Shown: positions 35,301 through 41,683 of the stretch, piece after piece
Numbering within the stretch: the first letter of the stretch is position 1
Layout: every line of letters begins with the position of its first letter
Assembly (NCBI GenBank): GCA_016458225.1
Contig: JAEMGR010000005.1
Span: 744,001 to 808,000, forward strand
Reading direction: 5' to 3'
Source of the DNA: Myxococcaceae bacterium JPH2
GTDB lineage: Bacteria; Myxococcota; Myxococcia; Myxococcales; Myxococcaceae
DNA: 64,000 bases
The notes under the pieces: generated by a model
What the model was told of the DNA's origin: nothing
The model's input: the letters and a program-made list of their open reading frames with translations, nothing else
Databases searched by the model: none
Position numbers and translations under genes: made by a program

Positions 35301-38013
35301 GCTGCTCTCGCTCACGCTGCACATCCAGCACTGGCGCGCGCCGCTGCGCACCAGCCTGCCGCTGATGCGCCGAGCCACGGCCACGGGGATGGCCAGCGGT
35401 GACTTCCAATCCACCGCCTACGCGCTCACCACCGCGCTCACCATCGAGCTGGCCATGGGGACCGAGCTGGCGCGGGTGATGGGCTCCGTCGTCGGCACGC
35501 TCTCCTTCCTGCGCAAGAGCGGCGTGCGGGCCACGACCGACGCGGTCATCGTCTGCCGCCAGTTCATCCGCAGCCTCCAGGGACTCACGCACCAGGTCGC
35601 CCGCTTCGACGACGACGACTTCCGCGAGCAGGCCCTGCTCGACACGCCCCACATGGCGCCGTCGGTGCGCCACCTGCTCGCCTCGCTGCGCATGGAGGCC
35701 GCGTACCTGCTGGGCGACCTGGACGAAGCCCAGCGCATGGCTGACGCGACCGTGCCCCTCGTGGAGCATGCCCGCGGCTTCTTCCGCTCCGTGGAGAGCG
35801 CCTTCTTCCTCGCGTTGACGCTCACCGCGCGCGACGACGCGCCCGCCCGCACCGTCGCGCGGGTGACGCCCTCTCTGGCGCAGCTCGCGGCGTGGGCCAC
35901 GCAGTGTCCGGAGAACTTTCGTCACAAGCATCGGCTCGTCGCCGCCGAGCTGGCCCGGCTGGAGTCTCGCCCCACCGAGGCGATGGCGCTGTACGACGAG
36001 GCCATCGACGGCGCGCACACCGAGGGCTTCCTGCGCGACGAGGCGCTGGCGAACGAGCGCGCGGGGCGCTTCTACCTGTCGCTCGGGAGACGCCGCTTCG
36101 CGCTGCTCCACCTGCGGGCCGCGCTGGAGACGTATGCGCGCTGGGGCGCGAGCGCGAAGGTGGCCCTGCTGGAAGAGGAGTTCCCCGGCCTCAAGCTCTC
36201 CAACGAGGGGGCCGCACGCCTCGCCCCCGATGCCTCGCTGGACCTGAGCAGCCTGCGCAAGGCCTCCGAGACGCTGATGGGCGAGGTGGTGCTGGACCGC
36301 CTCTTGGAGAAGCTCATGGCGGTGTGCTTCGAGGTCGCCGGGGCGACGCGGGGCGCCTTGGTGCTCGATGAAGACGGCGCCCTCGTGGTCCGCGCCGTGG
36401 GCGTCACGTCCGAGCCCGTCGGGCTGGAGCGCGTGGCGCTGGCCGCGTCCGATCAAGTCCCTGCTTCGCTGGTGGAGCACGCGTGGCGCACGGGGGAGAC
36501 GCTGGTGTTGTCGGACGCCGCGCACCAGGGGCGCTTCGTCGCGGACCCCTACGTCGCGCGCCGCGAGGTGAAGTCCGCGCTCGCCGTCCCCATCCTCCGG
36601 CACGGTCGCGCCGTGGGCGTGCTGTACCTGGAGAACGAGCTGGCCACGCGCACCTTCTCGCCCGAGCGGGTGGGCGTGCTCCGGACGCTCTCATCCCAGC
36701 TCGCCATCTCCCTGGAGAACAGCCAGCTCTTCGAGCAGCTCAAGGTGGAGGTGCAGGAGCGCCGACGCGCGGAGCAGTCCGTCCGCTTCCTCGCCGAGTC
36801 GGGCCTGTCCCTGGCTGAGTCGCTGGACCTGGAGTCCATGCTCGCCCAGGTGACGCGGCTGCTCGTCCCGTTCCTGGCCGACTGGTGCATGGTCACGCTC
36901 GTGGAGAAGGATGACCGGCTGCGCGTGCTCGCGCTCGCCCACGCGGACCCCCGCTGGGAGGCGCGGCTGAGACTGCGGCTCGGTCAGGCCCCTCCGGACT
37001 GGCATCGGGACATGGACTCGCCCCTGGCCGAGGTGCTGCGCACTGGAACGCCCCGCTTCGCGTCCGACGCCCCGCTCGACGACCCCGCCGCGCCTTCGCG
37101 CTTCCAACACGAGCTGCGCGCGATGGGCCTCGGGCCGCTCATGCACGTGCCGCTCACCGCGCGCGGCAAGACGCTCGGGGTGCTCACCTTCGCCTCGTCC
37201 GCGACGGGGCATCGCCACGACGAAGCCGACCTGCGACTGGCCCAGGAGCTGGCCCGCCGCGCCGCCGTGAGCATCGACACCGCGCGGCTGTATGGCGAAG
37301 CCCAGGACGCCATCCGCGTGCGCGACGAGTTCCTCAGCGTCGCCTCGCACGAGCTGAACACCCCGCTCACCTCCCTGCGGCTGACGGTCCAAGGCGTCCT
37401 GCGGCACCTGCCAGCCAACCTGCCGGAGCGCTCACGCAAGGCGCTGCGCATGCTCGACCAGCAGACGCTGAAGCTGGCCCGGCTGGTGGAGGAGCTGCTC
37501 GACGTGTCCCAACTCCAGTCCGGTCGGCTGGCGCTCACCGTGGAGTCCGTGGACCTGGCCGCCGTCATCCACGCCGTCGCGGAGCGCCTCCACGAGTCCC
37601 TCGCGCAGGCCCACTCGCCGCTCGTGCTGCGCGTGCAAGGCCCCCTGGTGGGACGCTGGGACGCACAGCGCCTGGAGCAGGTCCTGCTCCACCTGCTCTC
37701 CAACGCCATGAAGTTCGGCGCCGGGGGACCCATCGAGCTGGCGGCCGGCACCCGCGACGACACCGTGTGGCTCACCGTGAAGGACCAGGGCATCGGCATC
37801 GCCCCCGACCGCCTCCCCCACATCTTCGAGCGGTTCGAGCGGGCCGTCTCCGTGCGCGCCTACGGCGGGCTGGGGCTCGGCCTCCATCAGGTCCGGGAGG
37901 TCCTCACCGCCCTGGGCGGCACCGTCCAGGTGGAGAGCACCCTGGGGGAGGGCACCCTCGTCACCCTGGAGCTGCCCCGGGCCGGTCCGCAGCGTCCGGA
38001 TTTCGACATCTGA
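32329..38013 (+). CDS. PknK-type Ser/Thr kinase / AAA ATPase / GAF / sensor histidine kinase
   Basis: An 1894-residue multidomain signalling protein. Residues about 10-275 are a Ser/Thr kinase (VIKQ lysine; HRDLNPTN near 128; IDFDLS near 148, so DFD instead of DFG; APE-like SPEQ). Residues about 300-620 are an AAA/STAND-type ATPase with Walker A GNAGVGKSS (about 328) and Walker B LVLFLDDLQWAD. A long helical TPR-like region follows to about 1290. Two GAF domains lie at about 1320-1470 and 1500-1650. The C-terminus is HisKA (SHELNTP, His about 1674) and HATPase (N-box NAMKFG, DQGIGI, GGLGLGL). No receiver domain is fused. Ligand and partner unknown. Confidence 0.92.
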   Translation: MLQSLCDRGVREIHRGHRYLVLRGHLPGGELRVIKQVRAGPLAVGSGAMLRHEYALLRSLQGGIPGVARPVALEEDAAHRPVLVLEDVGPENLQQWTRRRPVTVETFLTMATQLAAIVARLHRQHVIHRDLNPTNIVVAAGGGQVTLIDFDLSTKVSGLSPPDESPGELPWALPYVSPEQTGRMSRPIDHRADLYSLGATFYELLTGQPPFLATDPAELVHAHLARPPVPPTFANPTVPQPLSDIVLRLLAKMPEARYQSAEALLADLEEARRRWSTGRAESFELGRVDLARQLVVSEHLHGREREQAELSAALERVRHGPSETVLITGNAGVGKSSLVRDLQRRAPPGDRFLFGKFNALQGNVPYAAFVESFQSLFHALREEPESVRELLRRRLLDAVGDSLRVIRDVVPELESLMGALPPPPELGAVEAAARFHLAFQSFVQALPEPGQTLVLFLDDLQWADSGSLQLLQSLMRDPDSRRVLLVAAYRPDEVEPEHPLAHVLAALRIPQVMRHQTLALAPLTLEALTRLCAETFRRAPEGVCPLADLLLRKTAGNPLFIRRLLRDLHQDGLLSFDLERGVWDWDLARLERVEVTENVVELMRDSIRRLPPRAQDVLKVAACLGDRVELWLLSALVGAPEDESASALWSILREGLLIPEQEAPRALRVDGPPLPGAPPPQDATYRFAHDRVRQAAYALLSDTQRKRLHREAGRLLLRGASGELLDARLFAVVDHLHLGAEAVSGSAERLQWVGLNGQAGRKAKAASAFGEGLVYLLRAIDLLPPSLWPSRRAQVFSLHQDAALCAYHSGEPALATRLVRTALEHAANRLEQVDLYALQTLASLANADLAQAAHWGQAGLSLFGVEFPEHDREAALAAELAAVPGNMRGRSPEELLSAPRMENPEHLARVRLLSEFISAALLLDPTLFALANTRALNLLLTEGNAPWAPVVYAGHGMVLATLGDLEGGNAFGNLGVELARRMGDARMECRALLSLTLHIQHWRAPLRTSLPLMRRATATGMASGDFQSTAYALTTALTIELAMGTELARVMGSVVGTLSFLRKSGVRATTDAVIVCRQFIRSLQGLTHQVARFDDDDFREQALLDTPHMAPSVRHLLASLRMEAAYLLGDLDEAQRMADATVPLVEHARGFFRSVESAFFLALTLTARDDAPARTVARVTPSLAQLAAWATQCPENFRHKHRLVAAELARLESRPTEAMALYDEAIDGAHTEGFLRDEALANERAGRFYLSLGRRRFALLHLRAALETYARWGASAKVALLEEEFPGLKLSNEGAARLAPDASLDLSSLRKASETLMGEVVLDRLLEKLMAVCFEVAGATRGALVLDEDGALVVRAVGVTSEPVGLERVALAASDQVPASLVEHAWRTGETLVLSDAAHQGRFVADPYVARREVKSALAVPILRHGRAVGVLYLENELATRTFSPERVGVLRTLSSQLAISLENSQLFEQLKVEVQERRRAEQSVRFLAESGLSLAESLDLESMLAQVTRLLVPFLADWCMVTLVEKDDRLRVLALAHADPRWEARLRLRLGQAPPDWHRDMDSPLAEVLRTGTPRFASDAPLDDPAAPSRFQHELRAMGLGPLMHVPLTARGKTLGVLTFASSATGHRHDEADLRLAQELARRAAVSIDTARLYGEAQDAIRVRDEFLSVASHELNTPLTSLRLTVQGVLRHLPANLPERSRKALRMLDQQTLKLARLVEELLDVSQLQSGRLALTVESVDLAAVIHAVAERLHESLAQAHSPLVLRVQGPLVGRWDAQRLEQVLLHLLSNAMKFGAGGPIELAAGTRDDTVWLTVKDQGIGIAPDRLPHIFERFERAVSVRAYGGLGLGLHQVREVLTALGGTVQVESTLGEGTLVTLELPRAGPQRPDFDI

Positions 38014-38015
38014 GC

Positions 38016-38035
38016 CTCCAAAACCCGGTTTGGAG
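38016..38035 (+). terminator. weak hairpin after the kinase gene
   Basis: CTCCAAA and TTTGGAG form a 7-bp stem with the intervening ACCCGG, starting 2 bp after the stop at 38013. There is no T-run. It may be the kinase gene terminator. Confidence 0.35.
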
Positions 38036-38063
38036 CGTTCAGAACCTACATTCAAGGCTCTGA

Positions 38064-38080
38064 AGCCAAGGCTCTTGGCT
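38064..38080. promoter_or_regulatory. perfect inverted repeat upstream of glutamine synthetase
   Basis: AGCCAAG-GCT-CTTGGCT is a perfect 7-bp-arm dyad with a 3-bp centre, 118 bp before the glutamine synthetase ATG, in an unusually AT-rich 184-bp leader. The following region (38101-38127) has TTGATT and TAAATA 15 bp apart as a weak sigma-70-type candidate. The dyad could be an operator; a hairpin of this size is also possible. Confidence 0.4.
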
Positions 38081-38197
38081 AAATGCCACGAGATTTAGAC
38101 TTGATTTCTCGCCAGCAAATGTAAATACCTGTGCCCAGAACTTTCTGGCCCCGCCCACGAAGCGCTCGGCGAGGGCCCACTGCCGGGAGGCATGCTC

Positions 38198-39640
38198 ATG
38201 GAGTCGACGAAGCCGCTGCGGGATTTCCTGGAGATTCCCTACGACGAGCTGGAGGTGATGAACCTCCGCGTGAAGGAGCAGCGCATCAAGCGGGAGTCGC
38301 CGGAGAAGCTCCGCGACGAGCGCATCAAGTACCTGACGGACGAGAAGCGGATCAAAGCCGTCACCGTGTGCTTCACCGACCTCGAGGGTCGGCTGCACAT
38401 GCTCGACTACGACAAGAAGTTCCTGCTCAAGAGCGCCGACAACCTCACCTTCGACGGCTCGTCCATCCGGGGCTTCTCCGCGCAGGCGGAGAGCGACCTG
38501 CGGCTGAACATCGACTGGGCCTCGTTCTACTGGCTGCCGTCGGACATCTTCGGGCCGGGCAAGGTGCTGGTGTTCAGCGAGGTCCTGGAGCGCGACGGCA
38601 CGCCGTACCACTCCGACATGCGCGGCCAGCTCAAGCGCTTCACGGACGGCCACTTCCAGAAGGACGGCTCCGTGTTCCACGCGGCGCCGGAGATTGAGGG
38701 CTTCCTCTTCAAGGGCCGCGACGCCGAGCGCCACTACCACGAGACGAACCAGTTCGAGTTCATCTCCACGGGCGGCTACTACCACGCGCTGCCGGGAGAC
38801 TCGCTCCGCACGTTCATCGACAAGGCGGCCGAGGCCCAGCGCGCGATGGGCTTCCAGAACGAGAAGGACCATCCGGAAGTGGCGCCCAGCCAGTTCGAGA
38901 TGAACTTCACGTACAGCGAGGCGCTCATCGCCGCGGACCAGATCCAGCTCTACAAGCTCCTGTGCCGCCAGGTCGCCGCGCAGATGGGGCTGACCGCGTG
39001 CTTCCTGCCCAAGCCCGTGACGGGCGTGAACGGCAACGGCATGCACATGAACATGTCGCTGTCCAAGGGCGGCAAGAACCTGTTCTACGACAAGAACGGG
39101 CAGGACGGCCTGTCCGCCGAGGGCTGGTCGTTCATCGACCGCATCCTCACCAACGCGAACGACATCTGCCTGGTGCTCAACTCCAGCGTGAACGCGTACC
39201 GCCGGTTGGATCCGCACTTCGAGGCGCCGAATCAGATCAAGGCGAGCGCAAACAACCGCGGCGCCATGGTGCGCATCCCGTTCGGCAACGAGCGCAGCGC
39301 GCGCGTCGAGGTGCGCAGCGTGGCTCCGGACTCCAACCCGTACATGGTGCTGCTCACGCTGCTGCGCACCGGCATGGAGGGCCCGCAGCCGCAGGAGGAC
39401 GCCGAGTCCAAGCGCAGCCGCACGCGCTTCCTGCCGGACAACATCTTCGACGCCGTCCGCCTGTTCAAGGGCAGCCAGTTCGTCGCCCAGATTCTGGGTG
39501 AGAACGTGCAGGGCAAGTTCGCCGAGCTGAAGACCGCCTCGGCCGAGCGCAGCCCCAAGCAGCTGGGCACGCGGGTGAAGACCTCGGAGATCCAGTTCCA
39601 CCACGAGGTGACCAACCAGTACCTCTGGAGCATCTTCTGA
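38198..39640 (+). CDS. glnA: glutamine synthetase, type I-like
   Basis: A 480-residue ATP-dependent ammonia-glutamate ligase. Family motifs are FDGSSIRGFSAQAESD, the metal-binding HPEVAPSQFEMNF, the NGNGMHMNMSL stretch (canonically NGxGMHxHxSL) and PFGNERSARVEVR with the substrate-binding arginines. The adenylylation loop (NLYDLP) of enterobacterial GlnA is not seen in the C-terminal part, so control by adenylylation is unlikely. The ATG at 38198 is preferred to the ATG at 38192 because the GGGAGG at 38185-38190 is 7 nt away. Two hairpins follow the gene. Paralogue functions such as gamma-glutamylation of amines remain possible, since the motif differs from consensus. Confidence 0.88.
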   Translation: MESTKPLRDFLEIPYDELEVMNLRVKEQRIKRESPEKLRDERIKYLTDEKRIKAVTVCFTDLEGRLHMLDYDKKFLLKSADNLTFDGSSIRGFSAQAESDLRLNIDWASFYWLPSDIFGPGKVLVFSEVLERDGTPYHSDMRGQLKRFTDGHFQKDGSVFHAAPEIEGFLFKGRDAERHYHETNQFEFISTGGYYHALPGDSLRTFIDKAAEAQRAMGFQNEKDHPEVAPSQFEMNFTYSEALIAADQIQLYKLLCRQVAAQMGLTACFLPKPVTGVNGNGMHMNMSLSKGGKNLFYDKNGQDGLSAEGWSFIDRILTNANDICLVLNSSVNAYRRLDPHFEAPNQIKASANNRGAMVRIPFGNERSARVEVRSVAPDSNPYMVLLTLLRTGMEGPQPQEDAESKRSRTRFLPDNIFDAVRLFKGSQFVAQILGENVQGKFAELKTASAERSPKQLGTRVKTSEIQFHHEVTNQYLWSIF

Positions 39641-39647
39641 GACGCGC

Positions 39648-39668
39648 GGGTCCTCTTCGGTAGGACCC
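39648..39668 (+). terminator. terminator hairpin 1 after glutamine synthetase
   Basis: GGGTCCT (39648-39654) pairs perfectly with AGGACCC (39662-39668) around a 7-nt loop, 7 bp after the stop. Confidence 0.6.
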
Positions 39669-39670
39669 TC

Positions 39671-39704
39671 ACGGCGCGCGGCCCCTCCCCGGGTCGCGCG
39701 CCGT
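39671..39704. terminator. terminator hairpin 2 between convergent genes
   Basis: ACGGCGCGCG (39671-39680) and CGCGCGCCGT (39695-39704) form a perfect 10-bp stem with a 14-nt loop, between glutamine synthetase and the convergent hydrolase gene ending at 39728. It probably serves both strands. Confidence 0.65.
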
Positions 39705-39727
39705 TCGCGTCTTGAAGCGCGTGCAAC

Positions 39728-40534
39728 TCACAGCAGGGACTGGAGCGCCTCCACCACGCGGGGCCACTCCTGGGAGCGCGGGTCGATGAGTTCGTAATGT
39801 CCCGTGCCCTCCAGCCGCACGTAGGTGATGGGCGCGCCGAGCGCGGTCCCTCTCGCATGGAAGGCGTCGCTCATCTCCACGGGCACCGTGTCGTCCACCG
39901 TCCCGTGCACCAGCACCTGCGGCACCGTCAGCGGCTGGAGCATCGCGGGAGAGGCCACCGCGTAGCGCGCGGGCAGGTCGGTCGCGCCCTCGCCCACGAA
40001 CGCCGCCACGGCCCCATCACCCAGACGCTTCGCCACGCCCTCTTCCAGGTCCACCACGCCCGCGAGGGACACCACGCCTCGGAGCTTGAGCGGATCCGCT
40101 GAGTACAATGGCTGACCAGGCTTCAGCCGAGACCGCGCCGCCAGCCACATGGCGAGCTGCCCGCCCGCGGAGTGGCCCATCACCGCCACGCGGTCCAGGT
40201 CCAGCCCGCGCGAAGGCGCCACGGCCCGCAAGTGGTCCAGCCCCGCGGCCACGTCTTCGAGCGTCCCGGGGTAGCCGCCGCCCGCGTGCCCCACGCGACG
40301 GAACTCCAGGCTCCACGTCGCGAAGCCTCGACGGGTCAGGTCCGCGCAGAGGTGGCCAGCGTGCTCCAGCCCGTACTTCGCGCGCCAGAAGCCGCCGTGC
40401 ACGAAGACCACCACCGGGTGCGGACCCGGGCCCTCGGGCACTCGAAGCTCCGCGAACCGGTGCGGCCCCTCGCCATAGGCGATGCGCTCATCGGGGGGCG
40501 GCTGCGGCTCGTCGAGGACCCAGGTGGAGTTCAT
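39728..40534 (-). CDS. alpha/beta hydrolase with HGGXW oxyanion motif (BD-FAE/kynurenine formamidase-like)
   Basis: A 268-residue hydrolase. The oxyanion motif HGGFW is at residues 46-50, the nucleophile Ser122 is in GHSAGG, the acid is in HGTVDD and the base His in GTGHYEL. HGGXW is characteristic of kynurenine formamidases and of bacterial BD-FAE and carbamate-type esterases. Because this window encodes kynureninase and kynurenine 3-monooxygenase, N-formylkynurenine formamidase is a reasonable but unproven function. It is 21 bp downstream of the methyltransferase gene on the same strand. Confidence 0.8.
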   Translation of the reverse strand: MNSTWVLDEPQPPPDERIAYGEGPHRFAELRVPEGPGPHPVVVFVHGGFWRAKYGLEHAGHLCADLTRRGFATWSLEFRRVGHAGGGYPGTLEDVAAGLDHLRAVAPSRGLDLDRVAVMGHSAGGQLAMWLAARSRLKPGQPLYSADPLKLRGVVSLAGVVDLEEGVAKRLGDGAVAAFVGEGATDLPARYAVASPAMLQPLTVPQVLVHGTVDDTVPVEMSDAFHARGTALGAPITYVRLEGTGHYELIDPRSQEWPRVVEALQSLL

Positions 40535-40555
40535 CCCGGCATCTTCCGGAGGGAC

Positions 40556-41524
40556 TCATTCCTCGGCAAGCGCGCCGCGCACGGCGGTGAGGAGCAGGTC
40601 GTACTTCCCCCCGAGGAACGTGCGGAAGCCGTGCTGGTGCAGGTAGCGGCGATAGAACGACAGGTCCTTCACCACCAACGACAGGTCTGGCTCGCGCAGG
40701 TTGCGCACCCGCGCGCCATAGACGACCTCGCCTTCGCGGAAGCGCGAGTTGGGGAAGCCCAGCACCAGCGCCGCCGCGGGCTCCAGGTGCTCCTGCACCA
40801 GCTTGCGCAGGAGCGCGTGGTCCTCCACCCCCGGGCTCTGCAGCGTGCCCACCGACACCACGAGGTGGAAGCGCCCGAGGTCCGGCGGCAGCGCGTTCAG
40901 GTCCGCGACGTGGAAGGAGTGCCGAGCGTCCGGGAAGCGCGCCCGCGCCTCGGCGAGCGCCGTGGCGCTGTGATCCACGCCGACGAAGGCGACGTCTTGG
41001 AGTCCCTCGAACCACGCGAAGGTCTCCAGCTCGTCACCTCGGTTGACGCCCAGGTCCAGCACGCGCGCACCGGGAGGAAGCCGCAGTCGCCCCAGCGCTT
41101 CGAGCCACGGCAAGAGAAACCCCGCGTCCTCGAACTTGCGCAGCGCGGAGAACGCCGAGCCCGCACCGTATCGCTCCTGCCGGGGCGTGGACTCCGAGGA
41201 CGCAGCGCCATGCCAGGACGCCTCGGCGCCCAGCGGCTCGAACGTCAACGCGATGTGCGTGGCGTCCACGGAGCGCGGCGTGAGCAGACGGCACGACAAT
41301 CCTTCCGCCAGGTCACACCACGAACGGAAGGAACGGTGGACGAGCGTTCCCTCCGGCCCGACTCGCGCCCCCGGATACTCACCGCGCCCCAGGTCTGGAT
41401 CCGCAACCTCGATGCACACCCGCGGCTCACCGCGAGCCAGTGCCTCGCGAATGTGGCGCACCACGAGGACGAGGGGCTCGGCATGGAAGCGGCGCGGAGC
41501 AGCGGATGACGTGAGGCTCGACAT
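40556..41524 (-). CDS. class I SAM-dependent methyltransferase
   Basis: A 322-residue protein from the ATG at 41524; the longer frame to 41593 has no support. The C-terminal half has a Rossmann methyltransferase core: motif I VLDLGVNRGDELETFAW, motif II FVGVDHSATALAEAR, motif IV FHLVVSVGTLQSPG. The N-terminal 130 residues are a separate domain (VCIEVADPDLGRGEYPGARV) with no recognised family. The substrate is unknown. The start has TACGCT 9 nt upstream and no clear Shine-Dalgarno. It is followed by the hydrolase gene after 21 bp. Confidence 0.75.
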   Translation of the reverse strand: MSSLTSSAAPRRFHAEPLVLVVRHIREALARGEPRVCIEVADPDLGRGEYPGARVGPEGTLVHRSFRSWCDLAEGLSCRLLTPRSVDATHIALTFEPLGAEASWHGAASSESTPRQERYGAGSAFSALRKFEDAGFLLPWLEALGRLRLPPGARVLDLGVNRGDELETFAWFEGLQDVAFVGVDHSATALAEARARFPDARHSFHVADLNALPPDLGRFHLVVSVGTLQSPGVEDHALLRKLVQEHLEPAAALVLGFPNSRFREGEVVYGARVRNLREPDLSLVVKDLSFYRRYLHQHGFRTFLGGKYDLLLTAVRGALAEE

Positions 41525-41617
41525 GGCCCCGGCAGCGTAGGGGCTCCGCTGAACCCAGGGACGGAAATCCACTGTCGCGTTCCTCCGCGACACCGCAACA
41601 GCAGCGCTCTGTGTTCA

Positions 41618-41669
41618 ATGTCGACATGACACGGCTGTGCTATTTTTCAAGATAATCAGGCTTGGCCTG
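41618..41669. promoter_or_regulatory. palindrome cluster upstream of the subtilase gene
   Basis: The gap 41525-41683 contains a perfect 10-bp palindrome ATGTCGACAT (41618-41627), an AT-rich stretch with GATAAT (41651-41656), and a small dyad CAGGC-TTG-GCCTG (41657-41669) ending 14 bp before the subtilase ATG. It is likely a regulated promoter zone. GGAGG for the protease lies at 41675-41679. Confidence 0.4.
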
Positions 41670-41683
41670 AAATTGGAGGATGG

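Noticed and set aside
33451-36603. A 1050-codon frame antisense to the large kinase gene
   Set aside because: Shadow of the sense gene; no start signal, no domain, and composition typical of antisense GC3 frames.
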